The notes: a model not told the origin generated them from the sequence alone. 64,000 nucleotides of DNA from Bradyrhizobium jicamae (GCF_018130215.1 NZ_JAFCKQ010000001.1:496001-560000), one strand, 5' to 3'. Shown: positions 43,858 through 53,407, counted from the stretch's first letter. A program made the numbers and translations.

Positions 43858-45828
43858 ATGGCCGGCAGCGGACCGTTTGATACGTTCCCCAAATTGCTTC
43901 TGCGAAACTGCGCGCAGTTCGGCACGCGTCCGGCGTTTCGGCACAAGGATCTCGGCATCTGGCAGACCTGGACCTGGGCCCAAGTTGCCGAGATCGTGCG
44001 AGCCTATGCCGCAGGCTTGCATCGACTTGGATTGCAGTCAGGCGACACACTCGCCGTAGTCGGCTCCAATCGGCCGAAGCTCTACTGGACCATCATGGCA
44101 GCGCAGGCGCTGCACGCGATTCCGGTCCCGGTTTACTCGGACGCGGTTGCCGACGAGTTGGCGTTTGTTCTCGCCCACGCCGAGGTGAAGTTTGTCGCAG
44201 CACAAGACCAGGAGCAGGTCGACAAGATCCTGTCTGTGGCCGACCGACTGCCGCAACTCGGCAAGATCGTCTATGACGAGCCGCGTGGACTTGACGGCTA
44301 CGACCACGGCCGATTGATCGCCATCGGCGATGTCATCGCGGACGGCCGCGCCTCGCTTGCGGCCGACGCGGCGCTTGGTGAACGGATTGATGAATACGTG
44401 GAGGCGGGCACCGGTTCGGATGTCGCGATCATCCTCTACACCTCGGGCACGACCGGCGCTCCGAAGGGCGTCATGCTGTCGATGCGAGGCTCCATCGATG
44501 CCGCAATCGATACCACGCGGTTCGACAAGCTGACCGACAAGGACGTGGTGCTCGCGTATCTGCCACTGGCTTGGGCGGGCGATCATTATGTCAGCTATGT
44601 CCAGGGCCTCGTCGCGGGATTCTGCATGGCCTGCCCCGAGAGCCGCGACACCATCGAGCAGGATCGGCATGAGATCGGACCGACCTACTATTTGGCCCCG
44701 CCACGCGGTTTTGAGGTCATGTTGACGCGGCTGATGGTCCGCATGGAGGACGCCGCGCCTATCAAGCGGCGGATGTTCAAATACTTTCTCGATGTTGCGC
44801 ACCGGCACGGCGAGGCGATCCTGACCGGACATCCCGTGCCGCTGGCGGGCCGGTTGCTGTATGCGCTCGGGCGCTTGCTGATCTATGAGCCTCTCAAGAA
44901 CGTTCTGGGCCTGTCGCGGGTGCGCGTGGCTTATACCGGAGGCGAGGCCATCGGTCCGGATCTGTTCACATTCTTCCGCTCGATCGGACTGAATCTGAAG
45001 CAGCTCTACGGTCAGACCGAAGCGTTCCTTTATGTGACGTGCCAGCCTGATGGCGAGATCTACTCCGACACGGTTGGTCCGGCGGCGCCGAACGTCGACA
45101 TCCGTATCGCGGAATCAGGCGAAGTGCAGTTTCGCTCGCCCGGCATGTTCGTCGGATATTTCAAGGATCCGGCAAAGACCGCGGAAACCCTGACGTCCGA
45201 CGGGTACATCAAGACCGGCGATGCCGGCTTTTTCGACGAGAAGACCGGGCATCTCAAGATCATCGATCGTGCGAAGGATGTCGGCCGGCTGGCCGACGGT
45301 ACGATGTTTGCGCCGAAATATCTCGAGAACAAGCTGAAGTTCTACCCCAATATCAAGGAGGCGATCACGTTCGGCGACTCGAGGGAGTTCGTTTGTGCGA
45401 TGCTCAACATCGACCCGGTCGCCGTCGCGAACTGGGCGGAACGCAACAACGTCGCCTACGGATCCTATCAGGAACTTGCCGGCCATCCGCTGGTCTACGA
45501 CATGGTCGCGAAGGACGTTGCCGCGGCGAACCGTTCTCTCGTCAAGGAAAAGGTGCTTGCGGGCGCTCAGATTCGTCGCTTCCTCATTTTGCACAAGGAA
45601 CTCGACGCGGACGATGGCGAACTGACCCGAACGCAGAAGATACGCCGCCGGTTCATTGCCGAACGCTATGCGCCGCTGCTCACCGCGATCTACAACGGCT
45701 CGCATGAGGCCGACATTTCCACCGAAGTCACGTTCGAGGATGGCCGCAAAGGCACGATCGCAGCCCGGCTCGTGATCCACGACATGCAGACGGCGGACTC
45801 GGCGGAGTCCCTGGGGAAGGCCGCATGA
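43858..45828 (+). CDS. AMP-forming long-chain acyl-CoA ligase in ABC-transporter operon
   Basis: A 656-residue ANL enzyme of the long-chain fatty-acid/FadD15-like type. It carries the phosphate loop LYTSGTTGAPKGVMLS, the adenylate motif LYGQTEAFLY, and KTGDAGFFDEKTGHLKIIDRAKDV (part shown). The C-terminus includes the insertion typical of the 600-plus-residue long-chain branch. The start was set at MAGSGPFDTFPKLL; the ribosome-binding site there is weak. The next gene overlaps its stop by four bases (ATGA), so this ligase is translationally coupled to the ABC importer. The activated acid is probably the imported substrate. Confidence 0.9.
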   Translation: MAGSGPFDTFPKLLLRNCAQFGTRPAFRHKDLGIWQTWTWAQVAEIVRAYAAGLHRLGLQSGDTLAVVGSNRPKLYWTIMAAQALHAIPVPVYSDAVADELAFVLAHAEVKFVAAQDQEQVDKILSVADRLPQLGKIVYDEPRGLDGYDHGRLIAIGDVIADGRASLAADAALGERIDEYVEAGTGSDVAIILYTSGTTGAPKGVMLSMRGSIDAAIDTTRFDKLTDKDVVLAYLPLAWAGDHYVSYVQGLVAGFCMACPESRDTIEQDRHEIGPTYYLAPPRGFEVMLTRLMVRMEDAAPIKRRMFKYFLDVAHRHGEAILTGHPVPLAGRLLYALGRLLIYEPLKNVLGLSRVRVAYTGGEAIGPDLFTFFRSIGLNLKQLYGQTEAFLYVTCQPDGEIYSDTVGPAAPNVDIRIAESGEVQFRSPGMFVGYFKDPAKTAETLTSDGYIKTGDAGFFDEKTGHLKIIDRAKDVGRLADGTMFAPKYLENKLKFYPNIKEAITFGDSREFVCAMLNIDPVAVANWAERNNVAYGSYQELAGHPLVYDMVAKDVAAANRSLVKEKVLAGAQIRRFLILHKELDADDGELTRTQKIRRRFIAERYAPLLTAIYNGSHEADISTEVTFEDGRKGTIAARLVIHDMQTADSAESLGKAA

Positions 45829-46610
45829 GGGCGCCGGACACCAGCGAAATCCTGCTTCAGGTCGAGGGCGTTTCACTGGCCTTCGGCGGCGTCAAGGCGC
45901 TGCGAGAGGTTTCGTTCAACATCAAGAAGGGCGAAATACGCGCCATCATCGGCCCCAACGGCGCCGGCAAAACCTCGATGCTCAACGTCATCAACGGTTT
46001 CTATCATCCCAATCATGGCGCAATCACCTTCAAGGGCCGCACCCGGGCCAGGATGCAGCCCTTCGAGGCCGCCCGCGGCGGCATCGCGCGCACCTTCCAG
46101 AATGTCGCGCTGTTCAAGGGAATGAGCGCGCTCGACAACATCATGACCGGCCGCGTCCTGAAGGTCCGCCGGGGCGTGTTGTGGCAGATGCTGCGTTACG
46201 GCCCGGCGCTGAAAGAGGAGATCGAGCATCGGCACCGGGTCGAGGAGATTATCGATTTCCTTGAGATCGAGGCGATCCGCAAGGTGCCGGTGGCTCGTTT
46301 GCCGTACGGCTTGCAGAAGCGCGTCGAACTCGGCCGCGCCCTCGCGATGGAGCCTGACCTTCTCCTCCTCGACGAGCCGATGGCAGGCATGAATCTCGAA
46401 GAGAAGGAGGACATGTCGCGGTTCATCATCGATGTGAACAATCATTACGGTACGACGATCGCGCTGATCGAACACGACATGGCCGTGGTCATGGATCTCT
46501 CGGATCGCGTGGCAGTGCTTGATCACGGCGTAAAGATCGCCGACGGCACGCCTGACGAGGTGAAGAGCAACCAGACCGTCATCGACGCCTATCTCGGCGT
46601 CGCACACTGA
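45825..46610 (+). CDS. Branched-chain amino-acid-type ABC transporter ATP-binding protein (LivG-like)
   Basis: A 261-residue ATPase. Walker A is GPNGAGKTS and Walker B LLLLDEPMAGMN. The C-loop reads LPYGLQKRVELGRAL, atypical against LSYGQQR but usual for LivG homologues of this type. The C-terminal extension with VAVLDHGVKIADGTPDEV is LivG-specific. It overlaps the ligase by 4 bases and is followed 9 bases later by the first permease, so all are co-transcribed. Confidence 0.95.
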   Translation: MRAPDTSEILLQVEGVSLAFGGVKALREVSFNIKKGEIRAIIGPNGAGKTSMLNVINGFYHPNHGAITFKGRTRARMQPFEAARGGIARTFQNVALFKGMSALDNIMTGRVLKVRRGVLWQMLRYGPALKEEIEHRHRVEEIIDFLEIEAIRKVPVARLPYGLQKRVELGRALAMEPDLLLLDEPMAGMNLEEKEDMSRFIIDVNNHYGTTIALIEHDMAVVMDLSDRVAVLDHGVKIADGTPDEVKSNQTVIDAYLGVAH

Positions 46611-46619
46611 GGAGCTTCC

Positions 46620-47549
46620 GTGATCGCATTGGGGCAGTTTCTGGAAGTCCTGATCGGCGGATTGATGTCCGGCGTGCTCTACTCGCTGGTCGCGCTCGGC
46701 TTCGTACTGATCTTCAAGGCATCCGGCGTCTTCAATTTTGCCCAGGGCGCCATGGTATTGCTTGCAGGGCTGGCGCTGGTTCGCGCCCTCGATCTCCTGG
46801 TCGCCCACGGCGTTCCGTTTTGGGCCGCGATCGTCCTCGGCATCGGTTTTGGCGCCGCGATCATGGCGGCAACGGCTTGGCTGATCGAGCGGTTCGTGAT
46901 CGGACCTCTTGTCAACCAGGACGGCCTCACCCTGTTCATGTCCACAATCGGCGTGACGTTCGTCCTCGAGGGTGCGGCGGAGATGATCTTCGGCTCGGAT
47001 GTTTATCCGTTGCGACTATTCCCGACAGACGCCTGGTTTGTGTTTGAGGATCTCTTTCCCGGTGGAATTCTGGTCAACAAGCTCGACGTCTGGGGCGCCT
47101 TGATCGCAGGCATTCTGGTCGCCGGCCTCGCGATCTTCTTTCAGCGCACCAAGACCGGCCGCGCACTCAGGGCTGTGGCCGATGACCATTTGGCTGCCCA
47201 CTCGGTCGGGATTCCGATCAGTTGGATCTGGTTCGTGGTCTGGCTTGTCGCCGGTCTCGTCGCACTGGTCGCGGCAACCGTGTGGGGGACCAAACTGGGC
47301 GTACAGTTCTCCATCACGTTCCTGGCGTTGAAGGCGCTGCCGGTTCTGATTATCGGCGGCCTCACCTCGATTCCGGGGGCCATCGTCGGCGGGCTCGTGG
47401 TAGGGGCGGGCGAGAAGATCGCCGAAGTGTACCTGGGGCCGTCGATTGGCGGCGGTATCGAATATTGGTTCCCCTACGTGCTGGCGTTGGCGGTGCTGCT
47501 CGTGCGACCGCAAGGCCTGTTCGGCGAGCGGATCATCGAGCGTATCTGA
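46620..47549 (+). CDS. Branched-chain amino-acid-type ABC transporter permease (LivH-like)
   Basis: A 309-residue permease with about eight transmembrane helices. It has LIGGLMSGVLYSLVALGFVLIFKASGVFNFAQGAM (part shown), the LivH opening, and the cytoplasmic coupling loop ALRAVADDHLAAHSVGI. The C-terminal GLTSIPGAIVGGLVVGAGEK is standard. It starts with GTG. It is the third gene of the operon and is followed by the second permease. Confidence 0.95.
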   Translation: MIALGQFLEVLIGGLMSGVLYSLVALGFVLIFKASGVFNFAQGAMVLLAGLALVRALDLLVAHGVPFWAAIVLGIGFGAAIMAATAWLIERFVIGPLVNQDGLTLFMSTIGVTFVLEGAAEMIFGSDVYPLRLFPTDAWFVFEDLFPGGILVNKLDVWGALIAGILVAGLAIFFQRTKTGRALRAVADDHLAAHSVGIPISWIWFVVWLVAGLVALVAATVWGTKLGVQFSITFLALKALPVLIIGGLTSIPGAIVGGLVVGAGEKIAEVYLGPSIGGGIEYWFPYVLALAVLLVRPQGLFGERIIERI

Positions 47550-47559
47550 GGAGTTCGTT

Positions 47560-48687
47560 GTGCTCTATCGCGAGACTGGCCAGTTCAAGTCGAACTACGC
47601 GGAGGACATGGCGATCTTCCCGATCCGCCAGGACGGTATCGCGCTCGGCGTCTTGCTCGCCGTCGCGTTCATCGGCGTGCCGCTGCTCGCCACTCTCCAT
47701 GTTTGGCCGTTCGGCACCGATTACCTGCTGTGGGCGATTCTGCTGCCATTCCTGATCCTCGCCCTCGCCGCTATCGGCACGAACATTCTCGTCGGCTATT
47801 GCGGCCAAATCTCGCTCGGCAGCGGCGCGTTCATGGCGATCGGTGCCTATTCCGCGTACAAGCTGGCGACCGGCGTTCATATCCCACTTGCCTGGCTGGG
47901 CATTGCGATCACGATCCCGCCGTTGCCCGTCCTGGCTTCCATTCTGCTCGGAGGGCTCGCGGCTGCGGGCTTCGGAATTGCCTTCGGGATTCCCAGCCTG
48001 CGGATCAAGGGCCTCTATCTGGCGGTTGCAACGCTCGCGGCACAGTTCTTCTTCGACTGGGTCTTCCTGCGGGTCCCGTGGTTCACCAATTACGCGCCGT
48101 CGGGCTCGGTCAATGCGCCGGAGCTGAATTTCTTCGGCGTGATCGTTCAAACGCCGATCCAGCGCTATCTGCTATGCCTGACATTCGTCACGGTGATCGC
48201 GATCATGGCCAAGAACCTTGTGCGCGGCAATCTCGGCAGGCAGTGGATGGCAATCCGCGACATGGACATCGCTGCCGAACTGATCGGCATCCGCCCCCTC
48301 TACGCAAAGCTCACCGCTTTCGCGGTTTCTTCCTTTATCGTCGGCGTGGCGGGAGCTCTCTGGGCATTCGTCTACCTGGGCTCTTGGGAGCCGCTCGCGT
48401 TCTCGATCGACCGTTCTCTGGACCTTCTGTTCATGGTCATCATCGGCGGGCTTGGATCGATCATGGGTTCGTTCGTCGGGGCGGCCTTTGTCCTCATTGT
48501 GCCGGTCATGCTGAACCTGATTCCAGCCGAGCTCGGCGTACCGCTGTCGACGCAAACGATCACTCACCTGCAATTCATCATCTTCGGATCGTTGATCTGC
48601 TATCTGCTCATCAAGGAACCCCGTGGGTTCGCCCGGCTGATTTCGATCGGGAAGGAGAAGCTCAGACTGTGGCCGTTTCCGTATTGA
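47560..48687 (+). CDS. Branched-chain amino-acid-type ABC transporter permease (LivM-like)
   Basis: A 375-residue permease. The family features are AIGTNILVGYCGQISLGSGAFMAIGAYSAYKL (part shown), GLYLAVATLAAQFFFDW, the coupling loop RQWMAIRDMDIAAELIGI, and FMVIIGGLGSIMGSFVGAAF. The GTG start is preceded by AGGAG and avoids reading back into livH; the frame stays open 114 bases further upstream. It is longer at the N-terminus than average LivM because of a roughly 20-residue hydrophilic start. Confidence 0.93.
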   Translation: MLYRETGQFKSNYAEDMAIFPIRQDGIALGVLLAVAFIGVPLLATLHVWPFGTDYLLWAILLPFLILALAAIGTNILVGYCGQISLGSGAFMAIGAYSAYKLATGVHIPLAWLGIAITIPPLPVLASILLGGLAAAGFGIAFGIPSLRIKGLYLAVATLAAQFFFDWVFLRVPWFTNYAPSGSVNAPELNFFGVIVQTPIQRYLLCLTFVTVIAIMAKNLVRGNLGRQWMAIRDMDIAAELIGIRPLYAKLTAFAVSSFIVGVAGALWAFVYLGSWEPLAFSIDRSLDLLFMVIIGGLGSIMGSFVGAAFVLIVPVMLNLIPAELGVPLSTQTITHLQFIIFGSLICYLLIKEPRGFARLISIGKEKLRLWPFPY

Positions 48688-48793
48688 GGGAGCGATCGGA
48701 CCTCGATCGCAACGCGGACGGCGGCCGTCGGAAGGAGGAATGAAGCAAATCCCCCGCACTGAAAAAGAGGGATTCAAGGAGGAGGATATCAGG

Positions 48794-50122
48794 ATGACAA
48801 ATGTTGCACGCAAGCTACTGATACTGGCGGCGGCCGTCCTGTCGGGCGCCGCGTTCACCACACCTGCCGCAGCCCAAAACGAGCAATTCATCCCCATCCT
48901 GTCCTACCGGACAGGTCCGTATGCCGTGAATGGCGCACCATTCGCAAACGGCATGGCCGACTACTACAACCTGGTCAACGAGCGCGACGGCGGCATCAAT
49001 GGCGTCAAGCTCCTGGTCGAGGAATGCGAGACCGCTTACGCGACCGACAAGGGCGTCGAGTGTTACGAACGTCTCAAGAGCAAGGGACCAACCGGCGCGG
49101 CCTTCTTCAATCCGCTGTCGACCGGCATCACCTTCGCTCTCACCGAGAAGACCGCGGCGGACAAAATCCCGATCGTCACGATGGGGTACGGCCGAGCCGA
49201 TTCCAAGAATGGCGCAGTATTCCCGTACAATTTTCCGCTGCTCGGGACCTACTGGTCGGCGGCCGACATCGCAATCCAGCATGTAGCCAAGGAACTTGGT
49301 GGATTCGACAAGCTCAAAGGCAGGAAGATTTCGCTGCTGTATCACGACAGCCCATACGGGAAGGAGCCGATCCCGATGCTGCAGGTGCTGGCGCAGAAAT
49401 ACGGCTTTGAGTTTACGCCGATACCCGTCACGCACCCGGGAGTCGAGCAGAAGTCGCAGTGGCTGGCGATCCGCCAGAACCGGCCGGATTATGTCCTGGT
49501 CTGGGGCTGGGGGGTCATGAACAGCACGGCGATCAAGGAAGCCGCCTCGGTTGCCTATCCGCGCGACAAGATGCTCGGTGTCTGGTGGTCAGGCGCTGAG
49601 CCGGATGTGACGCCGGCAGGTGATCAGGCTGCTGGCTACAAAGCGCTGATGCTTCAGCACGGCGCCGGCAGGTTTCCCGTGCATGCCGACATAGAGAAGT
49701 ACGTCTATGCAAAGGGCAAAGGCTTATCGGAACCGGGCAAGATCGGCGAAGTCCTCTACAACCGCGGCATGGTGAATGCCATGCTCGGCGTAGAGGCGAT
49801 CCGCAAGGCGCAGGAAAAGTTCGGCAAGAAGCCGCTGACGGGCGAGCAGATCCGTTGGGGGCTGGAGAACCTTATCCTCACCGATGCACGTATCAAGGAA
49901 CTCGGCTTTGAGGGGATGATGAAGCCGGTCAGCATTTCCTGCGCCGACCACGAGGGTGCGCGCTACGGGCGCGTCCAGCAGTGGGATGGCAAGGGTTGGA
50001 AAGTGATCTCCGACTGGTACACGGCCGACGAATCGCTCATCGAACCGCTCGTCGCCGACGTGTCTGCCAAATATGCCGCGGAAAAAAAGATCAAGCCGCG
50101 CGACTGCGCGAAGGAAACCTGA
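48794..50122 (+). CDS. ABC transporter periplasmic substrate-binding protein (LivK-type)
   Basis: A 442-residue receptor. The start MTNVARKLL has AAGGAGGAGG upstream and is preferred over an ATG 54 bases earlier. A signal peptide ends near TPAAAQNEQ. The mature protein shows the type I periplasmic binding fold: ILSYRTGPYAVNGAPFANGMADYYNLVNERDGGINGVKL and LVEECETAYATDKGVECYERL (parts shown). The pattern, with Tyr in SYRTGPYA, is that of aromatic-acid or amide receptors rather than strict leucine receptors. Its partners are the ligase and the ABC proteins. Confidence 0.93.
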   Translation: MTNVARKLLILAAAVLSGAAFTTPAAAQNEQFIPILSYRTGPYAVNGAPFANGMADYYNLVNERDGGINGVKLLVEECETAYATDKGVECYERLKSKGPTGAAFFNPLSTGITFALTEKTAADKIPIVTMGYGRADSKNGAVFPYNFPLLGTYWSAADIAIQHVAKELGGFDKLKGRKISLLYHDSPYGKEPIPMLQVLAQKYGFEFTPIPVTHPGVEQKSQWLAIRQNRPDYVLVWGWGVMNSTAIKEAASVAYPRDKMLGVWWSGAEPDVTPAGDQAAGYKALMLQHGAGRFPVHADIEKYVYAKGKGLSEPGKIGEVLYNRGMVNAMLGVEAIRKAQEKFGKKPLTGEQIRWGLENLILTDARIKELGFEGMMKPVSISCADHEGARYGRVQQWDGKGWKVISDWYTADESLIEPLVADVSAKYAAEKKIKPRDCAKET

Positions 50123-50198
50123 TCCCGTGCGAACGATCCGGGAGGCAGGTTCGCCTGCTCCCGGATCCCGGAAGCTCCAACCGTCTGGAGGGCTGCGC

Positions 50199-51026
50199 GT
50201 GTCAACTCCCAAGACCGCCACGGCGGCGCTGATACTGTCGGTCAACAATGTCGAGGTCGTCTACGATCATGTCATCCTTGTGCTGAAGGGCGTGTCGCTG
50301 GATGTACCGAGCGGCGGCATCGTTGCGCTTCTTGGCGCCAATGGTGCCGGCAAGACGACGACCCTGAAGGCGGTTTCCAATCTGCTGCACGCAGAGCGCG
50401 GCGAAGTCACCAAAGGCTCGATCCTGTTCGATGGCGTCGAGGTGCAATCCTTGACGCCGAACGAAGTGGTGCGCCGCGGCTGCATTCAGGTGATGGAGGG
50501 GCGGCGAGCCTTCGCTCATCTCACGCTCGAAGAGAATCTTTTGACCGGCGCCTTTACGCGCAAGGATGGCAAGTCGGCGATTGCACAGGATCTTGAGCGG
50601 GTCTACGCCTATTTTCCGCGGCTCAAGGAGCGGCGCGCCTCAACGGCGGGCTACACGTCGGGCGGCGAACAACAGATGTGTGTCATCGGACGCGCACTGA
50701 TGGCGCGCCCGAAGATGATCCTGCTCGATGAGCCTTCGATGGGACTCGCGCCGCAGATCGTCGAGGAGATTTTCGAAATCGTGAAGAACCTCAACGCCAG
50801 GGAAGGCGTCTCGTTTCTTCTCGCCGAGCAAAACACCAACATGGCGCTCCGATACGCCAGCCACGGCTTCATCCTCGAAAATGGCCGCGTGGTAATGGAC
50901 GGAGAGGCGCGGGCACTCGCGGCCAACGAGGACGTCAAGGAATTCTACCTTGGCGTCGCGGGTGACAAGCGAAAATCATTTCGCGATGTGAAGCACTACA
51001 AGCGGCGCAAGCGTTGGCTTGCTTAG
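50199..51026 (+). CDS. Branched-chain amino-acid-type ABC transporter ATP-binding protein (LivF-like)
   Basis: A 275-residue ATPase. Walker A is GANGAGKTTTLKAVSNLL, the C-loop YTSGGEQQMCVIGRAL, and Walker B MILLDEPSMGLAP. Together with LivG it forms the ATPase pair of the importer. The GTG start has CTGGAGGG upstream. The C-terminal extension of about 25 residues (VAGDKRKSFRDVKHYKRRKRW) is longer than in standard LivF and strongly basic. It is the last gene of the operon and convergent with gabD. Confidence 0.94.
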   Translation: MSTPKTATAALILSVNNVEVVYDHVILVLKGVSLDVPSGGIVALLGANGAGKTTTLKAVSNLLHAERGEVTKGSILFDGVEVQSLTPNEVVRRGCIQVMEGRRAFAHLTLEENLLTGAFTRKDGKSAIAQDLERVYAYFPRLKERRASTAGYTSGGEQQMCVIGRALMARPKMILLDEPSMGLAPQIVEEIFEIVKNLNAREGVSFLLAEQNTNMALRYASHGFILENGRVVMDGEARALAANEDVKEFYLGVAGDKRKSFRDVKHYKRRKRWLA

Positions 51027-51044
51027 CCGATGAGTGGCGTCACA

Positions 51045-51063
51045 GGCCGGCTACACGCCGGCC
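51045..51063. terminator. Bidirectional hairpin between livF-like and gabD genes
   Basis: GGCCGGC-TACAC-GCCGGCC is a perfect 7-bp stem that overlaps the last codons of gabD and lies 19 bases after livF. It may end transcription in either direction, though T tracts are weak. Confidence 0.5.
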
Positions 51064-52544
51064 ATCATCACGTATTTGATCTCGACATATTCATCCATGC
51101 CGTGACGCGAGCCTTCGCGGCCGAGGCCGCTTTCCTTGACGCCACCGAACGGCGCGACCTCGGTCGTGATCAGGCCGGAGTTGACACCGACCATGCCCGA
51201 CTCCAGGGCTTCGGCAACGCGCCAGACCCGGCCGATGTCACGCGAGTAGAAGTAGGAGGCGAGGCCGAACGGCGAATTGTTGCACATCGCGATCACCTCG
51301 GCTTCGTCCTTGAAGCGGAACACGGGCGCGAGCGGACCGAACGTCTCCTCGTGCGCGACCAGCGCGTCCGGCTTCACGTTGGCGAGCACGGTCGGCTCGA
51401 AGAACGAGCCGCCGAGCGCGTGGCGCTTGCCCCCGGTAATGATCCTTGCGCCACCCTTCACGGCATCGTCGATGTGCTTTTCGACCTTCAGGACGGCGTC
51501 CAGATTGATCAGCGGGCCCTGCACCACGCCCTGCTCCGTGCCGTCGCCAACCTTCATCGCGGCGACCTTCTTCGACAACTTGTCGACGAACTCGTCGTAG
51601 ATCTTGTCCTGGGCGTAGAGACGGTTGGCGCAGACGCAGGTCTGGCCCATGTTGCGATATTTGGAGACGATCGCGCCCTCGACCGCGGCGTCGATGTCGG
51701 CATCGTCGAACACCACGAACGGCGCGTTGCCGCCAAGCTCGAGCCCGAGCTTCTTCACGCCGACCGCCGCCTGCTCGTAGAGGATCTTGCCGACTTCCGT
51801 CGAGCCGGTGAAGCCGACGAAGCGCACCGCAGGATGCTCGCACAGCACCTTGCCGATCGCCGACGAATTGCCGGTGAGGATGTTGAACACGCCCTTCGGC
51901 ACGCCGGCCTTCTCGGCAAGCGCGACCAGAGCGAGCGCGGTGAGCGGGGTTTCATTGGCGGGCTTCAGCACCACGGTGCAGCCCGCGGCCAACGCTGGCG
52001 ATACCTTGCGGGTGATCATCGAGCACGGGAAGTTCCATGGCGTGATCGCGCCACAGACGCCGATCGGCTGCCGGATCGCGAGCAAGCGCGCATCCGGGCG
52101 TTGCGTCGGGATGGTCTCGCCATAAACCCGGCGCGCTTCCTCGGCATAGAATTCGACGTAGGCGCCGCCGATATCGACCTCGCCGAGCGCCTCGGCGAGG
52201 GGCTTGCCTTGCTCGGAGGTCAGGATCAGCGCGAGGTCCTCGCGATTGGCGGCGATCAGGTCGAACCATTTGCGCAGGATGTTGGACCGCTGCTTCGCGG
52301 TCAGCTTGGCCCAGGCCGGGAACGCGCGCTCGGCGGCTTCGACGGCCTGTGTCGTCTCCGCCGTGCTCATGACCGGGATTTTGGCAAGCTCCACGCCGTT
52401 GACCGGATTGGTCACGGGACGCGACGGCGTCCCGACCCAGGCGCCGTCGATATAGCAGCGGTCGCGCAGCAGCGACGGATCCTTCAGCCGGTCGTGGAGA
52501 GATATGGCGGATTGCGCAGCACGTGCGGCAACGGGTGGGGTCAT
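51051..52544 (-). CDS. gabD: NAD(P)-dependent succinate-semialdehyde dehydrogenase
   Basis: A 497-residue aldehyde dehydrogenase. It has the cofactor fold TPWNFPCSMITRKVSPALAAG, the general-base Glu in GLELGGNAPFVVFDDAD, and the catalytic Cys in NMGQTCVCANRLY. The order and the KIPVMSTAETTQAVEAAERAFPAW opening match GabD (part shown). It oxidises succinate semialdehyde from GABA or similar compounds to succinate. No gabT is adjacent. The start MTPPVAARA follows an upstream GGAG. Confidence 0.93.
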   Translation of the reverse strand: MTPPVAARAAQSAISLHDRLKDPSLLRDRCYIDGAWVGTPSRPVTNPVNGVELAKIPVMSTAETTQAVEAAERAFPAWAKLTAKQRSNILRKWFDLIAANREDLALILTSEQGKPLAEALGEVDIGGAYVEFYAEEARRVYGETIPTQRPDARLLAIRQPIGVCGAITPWNFPCSMITRKVSPALAAGCTVVLKPANETPLTALALVALAEKAGVPKGVFNILTGNSSAIGKVLCEHPAVRFVGFTGSTEVGKILYEQAAVGVKKLGLELGGNAPFVVFDDADIDAAVEGAIVSKYRNMGQTCVCANRLYAQDKIYDEFVDKLSKKVAAMKVGDGTEQGVVQGPLINLDAVLKVEKHIDDAVKGGARIITGGKRHALGGSFFEPTVLANVKPDALVAHEETFGPLAPVFRFKDEAEVIAMCNNSPFGLASYFYSRDIGRVWRVAEALESGMVGVNSGLITTEVAPFGGVKESGLGREGSRHGMDEYVEIKYVMMAGV

Positions 52545-52734
52545 GGCGGGACTCCTCTATTTTGGGAGGGGATATTTTTGGCTTGTATAGGCCGAAATGC
52601 GCGACAATGCATTGCCCTGGAACGCTACCCTGCTTGCCCGCAAACGCGGCCGTGCGTCGCGCGACGTCGCCTGTCATCGACCTGTCATTTCCGCACATCC
52701 AGATGACGAAGCCGGAACGACGTGCGCGGGAAGA

Positions 52735-53055
52735 TCAGGCCGCGCCGTTCATATACGTCTCGCGGCGGCCGATCATGCGATGGGCGGCTGCCTTGGCATC
52801 GGCCTTGGTCGAGGTCGCGCAGGTGCGGTATTCGAGGTCCGCCTGTGCTGACGTGTCGCGGCGGCCGAACCAGGATTTCGAGCCGGTCTGCAGCAAGGCG
52901 AGCGCCTGCGCGACATTGTCGACCGCCTCGAACGAGTGCAGCGCGCCGGTACCCGCGTAGCGGACTTCATAAATACCCGGGCTGATCGGCGCCTCGATAT
53001 TCTCGCCGCGGCCCGGTCGCGGATAGCGCTTCCACTCACTCCAGGTCGAAATCAT
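52735..53055 (-). CDS. Conserved hypothetical protein
   Basis: A 106-residue protein beginning MISTWSEWKRYPRPG; a GTG one codon upstream is also possible. It contains SPGIYEVRYAGTGALHSFEAVDNVAQALALL, which faintly recalls the start of GIY-YIG nucleases, but the remaining catalytic residues are not evident. The C-terminal half is charged with CATSTKADAKAAAHRMIGRRE. I cannot name a family. It is divergent from the serine hydrolase gene. Confidence 0.65.
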   Translation of the reverse strand: MISTWSEWKRYPRPGRGENIEAPISPGIYEVRYAGTGALHSFEAVDNVAQALALLQTGSKSWFGRRDTSAQADLEYRTCATSTKADAKAAAHRMIGRRETYMNGAA

Positions 53056-53407
53056 CACGTCCCCGCAATCCCGAAAATAACGAACAGTTTCGTCAAATCA
53101 TCGACACTTGCCGCACGGTTTGTGCAGCGATCTGAATGCGTTAATGCAAAAATTCACGTACGGAAATCGGCCTCGCCATCACGTTAACGTGGGCGCTCCC
53201 TTAGGTCACCAGGATTGAGGCAAAGTCCCCCGCAAAATCCGCGCACGTGGTGAAAATCGGTTGCGCGCAGGCCTTGTGCAAGGCCGCTCTCGCCTTCGAC
53301 CATCACGAGATCGCGACATCATCACCTTGCACCGTCCTTGCGGGACCCGAAAAGCGGGAGGATGATCCGCGCGCTCCAAAACAATAACCCACCGGAGGAA
53401 ACCCCCA
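53056..53407. other. Gene-free stretch between divergent genes, with a 12-bp palindrome
   Basis: It contains CACGTTAACGTG at 53180-53191 and an AT-richer left portion that could carry promoters. There is no coding region or RNA gene that I can support. GGAGG before 53408 serves the hydrolase. Confidence 0.5.
53180..53191. promoter_or_regulatory. Perfect 12-bp palindrome CACGTTAACGTG
   Basis: A perfect self-complementary 12-mer in the divergent intergenic region. Palindromes of this type are common operators, but no regulator is encoded next to it. Confidence 0.35.
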
